Assembly: GCA_951640165.1 (NCBI GenBank)
Contig: OX621252.1
Span: 2,760,501-2,824,500 of the forward strand
Length of the DNA: 64,000 nt
Direction: 5' to 3'
Origin: Pseudoips prasinana
Taxonomy: Eukaryota; Arthropoda; Insecta; Lepidoptera; Nolidae
A model generated the notes under the pieces. The model saw nothing but the letters and a program-made list of their open reading frames with translations. It searched no databases and had not been told where the DNA came from. Position 1 is the stretch's first letter, and each line of letters opens with the position of its first letter. This document shows, piece by piece, positions 21,228 to 31,675 of this stretch. Made by a program: the position numbers and the translations under genes.

Positions 21228-21400
21228 AATTAGTGCGACCGTTCACTCTTAAATCTTTCTTGCACACTGAATATCTCCGTATACGTTCAAAACACTGCAT
21301 GCACATTCCCGCCTCCATCCAACCATATGTTTAAATCAATTCCGTATAATGTTCTGCATATATCATAATGATTATAATAACTAAATTACATCCATCCTGT
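21228..21400 (+). repeat. Tandem duplicate of the fold-back's right arm
   Basis: gttcactcttaaatctttct recurs at 21039 and 21241 (202-bp offset), and the following roughly 160 bp are about 90 percent identical by eye. Confidence 0.9.
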
Positions 21401-21665
21401 GCCTCTAAGCTTACCTGTTTATACATACTTACCTGTCCAACTCCGAACTTACCTGTTCACACCAGCTTGTGCCTTTTGAGCTTACCACGACGAGTGAGGT
21501 AAGTTTGTATGTAGGTACAAACAGGTAAGCTCAGAGGCTCAGGCTGATGTGGACAGGTAAGTCCGGAGTTGGACAGGTAAGTATGTATCAACATGTAAGG
21601 TCAGAGGTACAGGCTGGTGTGAACAGGTAAGTTCGGAGTTGGACAGGTAAGTATGTATGTATGTA
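21400..21665. repeat. Inverted array of ACAGGTAAG motifs
   Basis: The 9-mer ACAGGTAAG occurs five times on the plus strand (near 21520, 21552, 21575, 21626, 21643) and three times on the minus strand (near 21409, 21429, 21448). They sit within longer blocks such as gttcggagttggacaggtaa, whose reverse complement is at about 21427-21452. Confidence 0.9.
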
Positions 21666-21689
21666 TTACAAAGTGCAAACGTCTCTTCA

Positions 21690-24235
21690 AGAAAAAAAAT
21701 ATGAGGGTTGGAAGAAATTTTGTTTCTCCCTCTCTCCATCTTCCCCGTCTTCCCTTGTGTGGAAAAATTTTAAAAGATTTTGACGTGGCTGCGTTCTCTG
21801 TAATCCATCAATAATTCCTCGGGAGACAGCTAAATCCTTCCTTAACAAATTGGCCCTGTCTTATGTTCCTCTGTATGGAGAATGTCCTTCTTTGGGTATA
21901 AGTCCTATGATCCTCTAGATAATCCTTTTTCTCTACCTGAGCTGGAGGCTGTATTACATAATGTACAGGATTCAGCTCCAGGGTTCGATGGTTTTTCCTA
22001 CTCTTTTTATAAAATGATGGGTCCTCTTGGTCAGCAATATCTTTTAGATATAATAAACTTATGTTTCTCTCAGGGATGCGTCCCTAACAACTGGAAGACA
22101 CAATTAATCATACCAATTTTAAAACCTGGGAAACCACAAAATAACCCAGATCACTATCGTCCTATAGCTCTTTCTCCTGTTATATGTTTGAGCACCTAAT
22201 TAAAAACAGGTTGGAATGGTTCGCGGAAAATAGAGGTATTTTAGCGGAATCCCAGTTTGGTTTTCGTAAAGGATTTAGCACAATGGACAGCCTCGCTAGC
22301 TTTGTGACCGATGCACGCATTGCCTTTAGTAAGAATAAATCTGTTCTTGCAGTTTTCTTGAACATTTCAGCTGCTTATGACAGTGTTCTTCTTTCAATAC
22401 TCAGGACTAAGTTAAGTCAACTGAGTATCCCAGTAAGGATGATTCATTGTATCTGCAATCTGCTATCAGGTCGCCTGATCAGCCTACACATTCCTGGGGA
22501 AAGGTATGGTCCCAGGTCAGTGTGGCGTGGATTACCGCAAGGCTCTGTCTTGAGTCCTTTATTGTACAATATTTATACATGTGACTTACATAGGTCTCTC
22601 AACATCAACTGCCAAATTTTGCAATATGCTGATGATCTTTGTTACTGATTGTCCATTGAAGCTGCTAAAGAATCCATGCAGGTTTCTCTAGATTCTTTAA
22701 ACAACTGGCTTTTCTCCCATGGTCTCCATTTATCTCCCCAGAAAATGCTCATCAGTCATATTTACCCGTAAAAGAGTGATCCCACATGTTCACCTAAAAA
22801 TTGAGGGATCTCCTATAAGAGTTGAGGATAGAGTAAAGTTTCTGGGTGTTACTTTAGACTCTAAATTATCTGGCGTTTCACATCTTAATTATATTACTAA
22901 CAAATGTGAAAAGAATGTAAATATGTTACGTGCACTTGCATTTGTTTGGTGGGGTGCTCACCCTTTCATTCTGAAACTTATCTACAATGCCACAATAAGA
23001 AGCTTACTGGATTATGGCACTTTCTTACTTGAGCCCTGCACTAAAATCGCGTTGGCTAAATTAGAGTCCATTCAGTCTAAGTCACTCCGTATTGTTCTGG
23101 GTTGCATGAAATCCACGCTCATCAATGCTTTGCAGGTGGAGAGTGGAGACGCTCCCCTTGTTATTCGTAGACAATATCTTGCTGACAAATATGTTTTTAA
23201 GGCATATTTTCTCAAAAATCACAACATATTGTCAAAACTGTCTGAATTAGTTAGTTTATATGATCAGAGTGAGTATTGAAAGCAAAAAGCAAGCCCTCTA
23301 ATTCTAAATTCATTTAAAAAGATTGAAATCCTCTATTTACCAGTGCACTAAATTCCCATTGTATTACTTCCCATATGAAATTCTAAATTTTAATCCAAAT
23401 TTTATTCCTCACATTGGCATAGATAAACAAACTATTCATGCCAATGATGATTTCTCTTTTATTGTTTATGATAAATGGAGAGACTATCATAATTTTTTTA
23501 CATAGGTATCCTTGAGGCAATTGTATTTATCCTATCTCATAATACTATATCCAAAGCTGTTATTTTCTCAGACTCCAAAAGTGCCTTGGCTGCTATTGTC
23601 AAAAATCCTTTTAAAGATTCCCTTCGCTCTCCTATTATACTGGAAATAAAAAAATGTCTTCATTCTTGCTCTATGAAGAATGTAGAGATCATATTAGTAT
23701 GGATCCCTGGGCATTCAGGTAAAAGAGGTAATGAGTGTGCAGATGCATATGCTACGGCTTAATTACCAGCAATTTGGCAGATCCTAAATATTTTTCGGTG
23801 CAGGTGTATGATCTACTTCACCCCCAAAACTGATATGCATAAGTCCTGGCAATGCTCTTGGATCGAATCAAATAAGACCAAGGGCCATTGGTATGCCTCA
23901 ATTCAAGCAGAAATACCCTCTAAACCATGGTTCTACAAATACAAAAAAGTTCCTAAATTTGTAACTTCAGTTATTTGCAGAATCCGTCTTGGCCATTGTT
24001 GTTGATAAAATTAGGATTCGTGACAATTCCTTGTGTGAATGTGGATTAGAAGATGGATCCCTAGATCATATTTTTCTTAAATGTCACTTAAATAAACCTT
24101 TCTCATTTGCGAATATTTCTTCTTTAAACGTTCACCATCCTCTGAATGTACGTTACCTTCTTTCATTCTTTCCTAATCCCTTAATGATAAATGCTTTTAT
24201 TAAATTTATATCGACTTACATGATAAAATTATGAT
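21690..24235 (+). pseudogene. I-like non-LTR retrotransposon ORF2 (RT and RNase H), broken
   Basis: The frame begins near EGWKKFCFSLSPSSPSSLVW and is truncated on the left by the inverted array. RT blocks are recognisable: SAPGFDGFSYSFYK, DHYRPIALSPV, ESQFGFRKGFSTMDSL, GLPQGSVLSPLLYNIYTCDL and the YADD catalytic box (about 22625), then VKFLGVTLDSKL. RNase H remnants (IFSDSKSALAAI, VWIPGHSGKRGNECADA) lie at 23540-23760, and a C-x-C...H zinc-like tail at 24030-24100. Frameshifts and stops near 22175, 22646, 23277 and 23760 disable it. RNase H presence suggests the I group. Confidence 0.8.
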
Positions 24236-24325
24236 ATTCATGATTATTGTCTTTGTTGATACGTAATTTATGTATTTCTATTCACTAACTCATATTTGTG
24301 TTTGTCTTTTGTTACAGGCTCTAAA

Positions 24326-24580
24326 CTAGTGCCACAAAAATAAACTATTAATTAGCCTTTGTAGTTTCCCATGAGCAGTCAACAAACACGTGACACTGGC
24401 AGAAATTGCTGAAAACATGGGCAGATTGCCATAACACAAAAAAAAAACTTCACTTAAACTTATGTTATTAGGTGGCTTGAAAGATACATTAGACAAGGAA
24501 TTATTAACATCGAGTGGTATTCCTTGATTTGGTACGAATGCATCTGCCAATTTAAGAATCCTCCTTGCACTTCTTTTCAT
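24326..24580 (-). pseudogene. Second MKRSARRIL-start exon fragment
   Basis: Minus-strand frame starting MKRSARRILKLADAFVPNQG shares its first ten residues with exon 1 of the gene at 16096. It reads on to LSNVSFKPPNNISLSE, where a T-run (AGTGAAGTTTTTTTTTT) may be a frameshift or junction. The remainder (24326-24420) does not resemble the first copy. No known function. Confidence 0.45.
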
Positions 24581-24599
24581 TGTGATTCATATATTATTA

Positions 24600-25174
24600 T
24601 AATCACTAACTATAATAATAGACCAAATAAATAACCACTACAATACAATAATTCACTTTGGTGACAAGCTTGCATCACGGCCGGCACATGTCTTTTTGTT
24701 AAAAACTTCGGCACGCGAGCGCGCTGAAGCCCGCCGCCCCGCGCCCCGTTCCATGCGTCTCTCGTGAACCCCGAGTAGGCCTCTCAGACACCGTACCTAG
24801 TGCCGGTTTAAGGATATTTAAGAGACGCAAGATAGTTGTCACGAAAACATGATAAAAACTTGACAAATTAAGTACGATATTCAATGGACACGATAAGATC
24901 GGTGAACTGAACTCAAAGTATACGTGGTAAATTATACGCTGAACACTAGCGCCCTCCAAATTTCAGTCTGACGATGGCGGAACTATATTATACGCTAAAA
25001 GGCATTCTAGTGATGGAATTACGTCCATGCCAATTTTTCGCCCTTGGATTCTAATGATCATAAGGGACCCTTGGGCTAAAAATGAGGGTCGGTCAATCTT
25101 GCGTCCGTATACCGGACGCACAAAGTCAGTCGGACGCAGCATCATCGGTAAATAACGCCGGTAATATATAATAA
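24600..25174. other. Spacer with a GC-rich patch
   Basis: 24700-24780 is unusually GC-rich (gcgcgctgaagcccgccgcc) for an intron of this gene. No ORF of recognised family and no obvious repeat partner in the window. Confidence 0.35.
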
Positions 25175-25176
25175 TA

Positions 25177-25364
25177 TAAATTGAAATAAATTCGTAAAAA
25201 ATAATTTTTCTTTCTGTAATAATAAAAAAAAAGTCTATGACAGTTATGCTGCAGATGTGCTTAAAAATATCTACATTTCATCAGCTATCCAACAAGGTAT
25301 AACAAGCTAGGGTATTATTATAATTCTTAGAAAAAAACTTCGATGAAAGGCTCTCGGGTAGTAG
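25177..25364 (+). repeat. Left terminal inverted repeat
   Basis: Shares gacagttatgctgcagatgt and catcagctatccaacaaggt with the right end in inverted orientation. Confidence 0.9.
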
Positions 25365-25365
25365 C

Positions 25366-26112
25366 CTCTATCCTTATCATTACACGCCGGTACACACCAT
25401 CGAAGAAGGAGATCCTGTGAGGAGGTTGGATTTCTGCAGATTCATGCTCAATGCAGATTTAGAAGATCCATCATTTTTTAAAAAGATCTTGTGGACAGAC
25501 GAGTCCAAATTTGATAAAGACGGCATAACCAATTACCACAATGTTCATTATTGGGCCCCAAAAGTTCAAAGAAATCCCAATAAGAAGTGGCCAAAGGCAT
25601 CACAAAGACGATTCAGTTTGAATGTATGGATGGGAATCATATCAAACCATTTGATTGGGCCTTACTTTCTTCCCGACAATTTAAATGGAGAACATTATGA
25701 AAACTTTTTAAGAGAAGATTTATCCGACTTACTAGACGACGTACCACTCTATCTCATTCGTGATATGTGGTTTCAACATGACGGTTGTCCTGCACACTAC
25801 AGGAGAAGTGTCAGAGAATGGCTAGACACTAATTATCCTAATAAGTGGATCGGAAGAGGTGGACCCATACCGTGGCCAGCTAGAAGTCCAGACCTGACCC
25901 CCATGGATTTTTATGTGTGGGGACACATGAAGAGTTTGGTGTACAACGAACCTAATCCAATCACATCTGTTGATGTTTTGAGACAGAGAATAATCGATGC
26001 GGCAAATGAAATAAGAAGGGGTTTAACAACTGGTGTAGTAAAGAGTGGATTAAGACACAGAATGAGAATATGTGTGCGAAACAGAGGCGGCCATGTGGAA
26101 CATGAATCATGA
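25366..26112 (+). pseudogene. DDE transposase, catalytic part only
   Basis: Open frame from the inner edge of the left TIR to TGA at 26110. It has the IS630/Tc1/mariner fold signatures: KKILWTDESKF (first Asp), MWFQHDGCPAHYRRSVREW (second Asp) and WPARSPDLTPMDFYVWGHMK (third acidic position, Asp). The frame enters from YPYHYTPVHTIEEGDPVRRL without an in-frame ATG before residue about 26. The N-terminal helix-turn-helix part found in related proteins is absent. The catalytic acids are intact, but the DNA-binding half is missing, so the copy is probably non-autonomous. Confidence 0.85.
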
Positions 26113-26210
26113 CTTTCTGTAAAAATAGCAGTAATAGATGTCATTTTGTACCTATTTGGATTGTTTTATTTTGTTTTCTGACCCGTGATAAATTAGTACT
26201 GTTATCTTTA

Positions 26211-26399
26211 CTACTACCCGAGAGCCTTTCATCGAAGTTTTTTACTAAGAATTCTGATAATAACCTAGCTTGTTATACCTTGTTGGATAGCTGATGAAAT
26301 GTAGATATTTTTAAGCACATCTGCAGCATAACTGTCATAGACTTTTCTTTTATTATTTCAGAAAGAAAAAATATTTTTTGACGAATTTATTTCAATTTA
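26211..26399 (-). repeat. Right terminal inverted repeat
   Basis: Reverse complement of 25177-25364 with scattered substitutions and one or two short indels in A/T runs. Confidence 0.9.
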
Positions 26400-26694
26400 T
26401 AACTATCAATCGTCTACTACGACCCAGTCAGTTCAGTGAACTGCTATTTTAGTGTTTAAAATAATAAAACAACTTATCTACTACACAAAAATTGCAAACA
26501 CACGCAGTTAGAGGCAAAACCCTCAAAAAAATATAGGCCAATAGTCATAAAACCGATTTTATCTCAAAAAACCTTCAAAGTCCAGTATTTTGAAAACAGT
26601 TAAGTTTGGGGTATGGTGTTTTATAGACAAATCAGTCAGAAATTATAGAAACTACAACCTCTTAAAGGATCTAGGTCGACTTAACCTGTAAGCC

Positions 26695-26720
26695 TGTATA
26701 TATATATATATATATATATC
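26695..26720 (+). repeat. TA microsatellite
   Basis: About 12 TA units. Confidence 0.9.
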
Positions 26721-26809
26721 TTCCATTACGAAACCTACAACCATACAAGCGCGAGCTATAATTTTTTTGTACTATATATATATCGGGTGTACTCGAATTT
26801 AAATCTATA

Positions 26810-27135
26810 TCTATACATATAATAAAATCGTAGGAACGTCAAAACTGTACATTGAATATTTTTTAAAAGGATACTTTGGTCGTGATCTTCAATCAATATC
26901 GAAGCTAAAAATATAGTTTTTAGAATTTTTGTCTGCGTGTCTGTTTGTCTGTATATATGTCCGGGCTAAACTCAAAAAGTACTGCATGGCTTTACTTCAA
27001 ATTTTGCATGAATATTACTAAGAAGTCGAGTCAACATACTCGTATAGGCTACATATTAGCACGCTATCACCTACGGGGGAGGAGCTGTGATAATTTATAA
27101 AGTTTAACGCGGGTAAAACCGGGGCGCACAGCTAG
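26810..27135 (+). mobile_element. Non-autonomous Helitron
   Basis: Starts TCTATACATATAATAAAATC and ends AACGCGGGTAAAACCGGGGC-GCACAGCTAG before T. The interior (gtccgggctaaactcaaaaa) differs from the Lep1-like copies, indicating a different subfamily with the same 3' terminus. Confidence 0.75.
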
Positions 27136-27456
27136 TAATAAATATAGCTGCAGTAACGAAAGGATTAGGAAAGGAAGGATTTATTACCAACGCCGAAACC
27201 CCAACAAACAACTCTGACACTAGGGTAACCACTGTCCGTACGGGACTAGTCCCTCCCTCTTACCCACCACTGCAACTCCTGTAAGCCAGGATCAACAGTG
27301 GCACACAATGAAATGACACTGAGCGGTGAAGCTCAGGCATGTCCCGGGGAATCGCTTTAACTGTCTTGAATCCCGCAACGAATTTAATCAGAAAGACAAA
27401 AAGGAGGAGTTAGAAAATGAATAGTTCCACTGTCCGTACGATAAGTAAGTATGTAC
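27136..27456. other. Decayed repeat before exon 7
   Basis: ccaacgccgaaaccccaaca, caactctgacactagggtaa and acaatgaaatgacactgagc look like remnants of SINE and LINE 3' regions. No ORF supported. Confidence 0.4.
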
Positions 27457-27634
27457 CTGCATAGACAGCGGAATGCCTGACATCTCGCTGTTGATGTAGA
27501 GCGCGGCGTGCAGCTGCAGGTAGTCCCAGTCCTCCTGCACCAGCTCCGACTTGCCGCCGCTCGCGATGTGCTTTGCTATCACGTCGTTAATGAGCAGGAT
27601 TTCCGACTGCTTCATTGTGAGGTCGTCTTCGTTA
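27457..27634 (-). CDS. Polr3A: RPC1 exon 7
   Basis: 178 nt, residues 276-335. It starts by completing the split Thr codon (TNEDDLTMK) and ends in phase 0 at SMQ before GTACAT. It includes [36 protein letters not shown] and IPLS. The exon is GC-rich compared with its AT-rich introns. The intron after it is 13.5 kb. Confidence 0.95.
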
Positions 27635-27639
27635 CTTGT

Positions 27640-28299
27640 AGGATAAAAAATATAGCAAATAAGTTTCTCAATGCTTCAAAATAAAACAAAATGTTTATTG
27701 CACGGCGGTTTATTTAGAATATTTAAACATTCACCACATGACGCAAAAAAAATGTTGTGTCTGATTCTTCATCTCGTAAATCATTGTAAAAATAAGATAT
27801 TTAAACTCGTATTTGACAATAAGTACTACTGTTAATTTTTAGTTGTCTTTGCATCATTCGTAATGCAAAGTGCCCGTTATCGTAATCCGGCTCGAAGGAC
27901 CAAAATATAAAATAAATAACGCGTGGACTAACACTAATCTATGCAGTACGATGTTGCATATATTATATTTAAAACATTAGACTAAGTAAGTCATCGATGT
28001 GGCTTATTCACAGAGTGCGGGCGAGAACCCGCGCCCCGCGCCGATGCCAGGCGATGAGAGCCAATGATGGTCGAACACAAAGCGTAAATCTAATCTCAAA
28101 AATGGTCAATTCTAAATTTTATCGTCCGGCGGGTCTCTAACCAGCACCCACACCAATAAGGGTTAGGCGCTTGGCGTTAAGCTACGAACGACACACACTG
28201 GCAGAAATAAGGTCTATAGCCCATTTCTATTTGGCTATAAATCTGAAGAATAACTAAACTAGGTAGTTATTTTTCACACAGTTTTAGTAATGAATACGT
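27640..28299. other. Intron 6 spacer
   Basis: A GC-rich island near 28015-28060 (gcgagaacccgcgccccgcg). A tRNA-related minus-strand repeat at 28090-28210 is shared with 9410-9560. Otherwise nothing recognised. Confidence 0.4.
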
Positions 28300-28550
28300 C
28301 GGTCACCGTAGCCTAGTTGGTAGTGCTCCTGCCTACGAAGCTGGTGGTCCTGGGTTCGAATCCCGGTAAGTGCAAATATTTGTGTGATGAGCATGAATAT
28401 TTGTTTCTGAGTCATGGACGTTTTCTATGTATTTAAGTATTTATCTATTTATATAAGTATGTATATCGTCGCCTGGTACCCATAGTACAAGCTTTGCTTA
28501 GTTTGGGGCTAGGATGATCTGTGTGATATTGTCCCCAGATATTATTATTA
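28300..28550 (+). mobile_element. tRNA-derived SINE, family 1
   Basis: Full-length relative of 661-920: CACCGTAGCCTAGTTGGTAG, B box GGTTCGAATCCC, gatgagcatgaatatttg and a final attattattat tail. Confidence 0.88.
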
Positions 28551-28569
28551 TAATGAATAATTCTATCAT

Positions 28570-28678
28570 ATATAGACTCACGCCTGTTACCCAGAGGGGT
28601 AGGCAGGGACAACGGATTTCCATTTGTCCCGATCGTTGCACACGTCTTTTGCCTCGATTACTGTCATTATATTCTAAT
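28570..28678 (-). mobile_element. Very short RTE 3' end with target duplication
   Basis: 109 bp of the RTE 3' end (agactcacgcctgttaccca, ggggtaggcagggacaacgg), flanked by the 13-bp repeat ATAATTCTATCAT at 28557-28569 and 28679-28691. Same family as 37565-39779. Confidence 0.88.
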
Positions 28679-28807
28679 ATAATTCTATCATCCGTCAAGA
28701 AACCCATTATAACCCCGACATAACACTTAACACATGCAATTTATTCATTGGGGTCATTGCGATTTATTCACTTGCCAATTGTAAGGATAAGTTATTAATG
28801 CACTCAC

Positions 28808-28962
28808 GTGCCAGCCTTAATTTCGGAGACTACGCTGGGTCTGATGCAGAGCGGCGGTACAGGTAACCTCGTGAGGATCAGGTCTTCGGGACGAGTCTGC
28901 TTCGCGTTCATGCCCAGCAGCGGAATGTCCTCGTCGGGGATACGACGGAACAGATTCAGCAC
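28808..28962 (-). CDS. Polr3A: RPC1 exon 6
   Basis: 155 nt, residues 225-275 plus two bases. Acceptor ATTTCAG, donor GTGAGT. It encodes [18 protein letters not shown] and [19 protein letters not shown]. The PPLCIRPSV block is an invariant signature of largest RNA polymerase subunits. Confidence 0.96.
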
Positions 28963-29758
28963 CTGAAATCGGTAATTTTGTATGTTTAGTATTGTCTTGT
29001 GGCAATATTTTCCCACAACTAAGCCATCTGATTGGAAATTTGATTTGTAGATCCTCATGTAACTGTAGACCTATATCCACCGATATGCGAGAATCGTTTA
29101 TGAATTAATCGCCTACTATCAGTCGAGTAATTCATATATGATACCGATAGATGGCGCAAAAATTTCCCAAATAGTTTCCTTGAAAGGGAATGAAAAATTA
29201 TGACGAGCTAAAAGCATTATGCTGCCAGTATTCCGTGAATGTTACCAACGCAACGGTAGATAAAATAAATAGGGGTTTTTGGAACGAAGTTCCTTATCGC
29301 GCGTTGTGAAAGGGGGCTAGACGGCAAAATTCTCACGAAAAGTTGACACGACACTTTTTGCAGCTGTGCGGCGTGCGCATGTTTCTCTGTCTGTCTCTCT
29401 CTCTCTCTTATAGAAAGCAAGCCAGATATTTTCATTTCTATGTCGCATTGAACAGTGTGGTGTCGCGACGATTATTTTTGTTGAGTGTATACAGGTTTTT
29501 TGTACATAATAAATAATAAGAAATAACTTCGTTCCATCCGGGTGTCCCTTGACACCTCTCAAGTTTTTTTTAAGTTAAGTCCAGTATGGTTAGATTCTAA
29601 TTGTGATTTTCATCTAATAATAATAATTTGTTAAAAATTGTGTGTTTTTTATCACCCTGTTGTAATAACCCTATTTTTACATGCTTACTATTAATATAAT
29701 GTCACTATTGAAATTTAACAAGCCTTACTAGCATAGCATGCTTACAATAATTGCTTAC

Positions 29759-29885
29759 CTCCAAAGGACTCATCTCCGCCACAAGCCCACTGTTAATCAT
29801 TGTAGCCAGCTCTTTGTTAGACTCTTTAGCTTCATGGAAATCTTTCAGGACTCGCTTCACTATTGGGTCATTAGGTTTTTTTGCT
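29759..29885 (-). CDS. Polr3A: RPC1 exon 5
   Basis: 127 nt completing a split codon and ending in phase 0 (residues 182-224). Acceptor TTCCAG, donor GTAAGC. The encoded KKPNDPIVKRVLKDFHEA aligns with the variable part of the RPC1 clamp between the zinc site and the switch region. This is the least conserved exon, but its phase, splice sites and position fit its neighbours exactly. Confidence 0.88.
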
Positions 29886-30277
29886 CTGGAAGAAAGACAT
29901 TGTGTTTATCATATTACATACATAAAATGGACGCTTCTTTCTCTATCGTATAAGCTACTGATTTCCACTTGCTATGCACATTGAATTTTACTTCTTTAAA
30001 TCTCAAAACAAATTATCAACCATATGTATTGGTGTATTTCTGACCAAATCGATATAACGAGGCCTCTCCCTAAACTATTGTACACGCGGCTACCTCTCAT
30101 TGTATGGAAATCCTAGCTTTCATGCTATCATGATCTCGCGTCGTATAGGATTTCAATACAATACGAGGTCAACTTATACTGGAAATGTATAGCTTGATAT
30201 GAAGCCGTGTGTACCTCAGACAAGTGCATTGATATGAAGTCCATGTGTACTTAGGCATGTGCTTCATCAAACTGTAC

Positions 30278-30492
30278 CTGTATTTGTCATGAATAATCTT
30301 CAGTATGCCGGCAGGGCTCTTCTTGACCATGCCATTCAAAGAGTCACAGGATGGGCATTTAGAGCAAGTCTTGGCTTTCTTGAGAACAGCAGCTCTGAGG
30401 TTCTTCTTATGTAGGTATGCTACATCTGGTTTTAGGAATTTGCGTCGGTAGCTTTTCTTTAAAGGTTCTGGCAGCATCACTTTTGCACATTC
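30278..30492 (-). CDS. Polr3A: RPC1 exon 4 (second zinc site)
   Basis: 215 nt, residues 111-181 plus two bases. Acceptor TTCACAG, donor GTACAG. It supplies C112 and a CPSC pair (about C156/C159) that with C109 should form the second clamp zinc site, followed by the conserved GILKIIHDKYR. It is separated from exon 3 by a 10.8-kb intron that holds a Ty3/gypsy element and RTE copies. Confidence 0.94.
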
Positions 30493-30695
30493 CTGTGAAT
30501 AAAAAGATTTCTTTTTATTTTTTGTTTCGCAAATATGGGTACAATAAATGGTGTATACAGTTCAGCCATATTTTACCATAAGGCATGCGAAAGGTGCAAG
30601 ACCAATAACAAACGCCTAAAAACAAAAAGGAACAACTTTACACATTCAATATAGGTACATATATCACGTAATTACATTACAAAAAATAAATAAAC

Positions 30696-30851
30696 TGAGG
30701 TGTAGTAATATGTATGTGTGTATCTTAGTATCTATCTAGTAGTATGTGTGTGTAATAGATCTAATATAAAACTATGTTATTCATTCATTCCTAAGAGTAA
30801 TAAATCATAATTAATCGAATGCAGTTGTTTCAATAACACTAAATCCCCTCA
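30696..30851 (+). repeat. 5' LTR (156 bp)
   Basis: TG...CA termini; identical by eye to the 3' LTR except for an extra AATAACAC near 30832. Unusually short for a Ty3/gypsy LTR. Confidence 0.9.
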
Positions 30852-30865
30852 TGGCGACCCGTGCC
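30852..30865 (+). promoter_or_regulatory. Primer binding site
   Basis: TGGCGACCCGTGCC starts at the first base after the 5' LTR, the position and TGG start expected for tRNA-primed minus-strand synthesis. The priming tRNA was not identified. Confidence 0.7.
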
Positions 30866-31083
30866 ATATTTGGGGCTCGCGACGCGAATACGGTATCGGT
30901 ATAGTGTTACGGCTCCAAATGAATCGAACAATGAATCAAGAAAGTGAAGTTAATTTCGGATGCGGCATGTAAAATAAGTGTAAACTATGAACAGTATATA
31001 TTATATATTTTATTAAACATATATTTTTGTTAAATAGTGCGCGAATTAAAATCATCGTATAAAATGTGCCGTTCAAACTATGA

Positions 31084-31374
31084 AAAGAGCAGATATTTTT
31101 GAACCAGAATGCTGCGGGTTCAAACAATGCAGATGTGGAGCAGTTTAAGCTGCATATGTCAAGTATCAGCATTGTCCTCATAATCATCGCTACTCTGTTG
31201 GGTCTTGGTGCATTATACTTCGTATGGAAACAGTATAGGAAATGCCACCATACTTGGATCAGAGACCAAATAATGCAGAATAATTTTCGGCGATCATTTA
31301 ACCGGTCCAGAGATGTACGTGGAGAGGAGCGCGAGCGCGACCTACGTATCCCGATGAGAGACATACCTAAGTAA
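31084..31374 (+). CDS. Small single-pass membrane protein encoded upstream of gag
   Basis: The frame is open from 31084 to TAA at 31374. The first in-frame ATG is at 31156, giving about 72 residues. The sequence has a hydrophobic helix (SIVLIIIATLLGLGALYFVW) followed by a basic, Arg-rich tail (KQYRKCHHTWIRDQ, FRRSFNRSRD). An N-terminal extension from a non-AUG or spliced start would add QNAAGSNNADVEQFKLH. I do not recognise a named family. Similar short membrane ORFs before gag seem to occur in some insect LTR elements, but I cannot verify this here. Confidence 0.6.
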   Translation, partial: KEQIFLNQNAAGSNNADVEQFKLHMSSISIVLIIIATLLGLGALYFVWKQYRKCHHTWIRDQIMQNNFRRSFNRSRDVRGEERERDLRIPMRDIPK

Positions 31375-31675
31375 ATTAGTTGAATTAAGTGCGTCAAATT
31401 ACTATAAAAGTGCGATAAAGTGCGGTTTAATGTATAGTATTAATGCGTCATTTTTTATTTTAAAATTAACCTCAAGAATAATGGACATCCAAATAATTAT
31501 TCTATAGACTCTAAGTTTAAAGTAATACCAAATCAATTTATTGTAATTGCTCATTAATCGTCTCAATGTATCGTGGATCGACTTACACTCTACAACACCT
31601 ACTACGGTAACTCACTGTGACTTAGTGAGATTGTGGTATGTATTCTTTAAGTAATTATGTATTTATTGTAAGGTA

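Larger units (their letters stand above)
25177..26399 (+). mobile_element. Tc1/mariner-type element with about 190-bp inverted repeats
   Basis: Left TIR 25177-25364 and right TIR 26211-26399 are reverse complements over about 188 bp with few differences. Both start TAAATTGAAATAAATTCGT and end GGCTCTCGGGTAGTAG. A TA dinucleotide flanks each end, consistent with TA target duplication. The element encloses a single transposase fragment. Confidence 0.88.

Noticed and set aside
30936..31397. 153-residue minus-strand ORF opposite the small membrane-protein ORF
   Set aside because: It overlaps the leader of the plus-strand LTR element, has no recognisable motif, and is explained as a shadow of the plus-strand coding frame.
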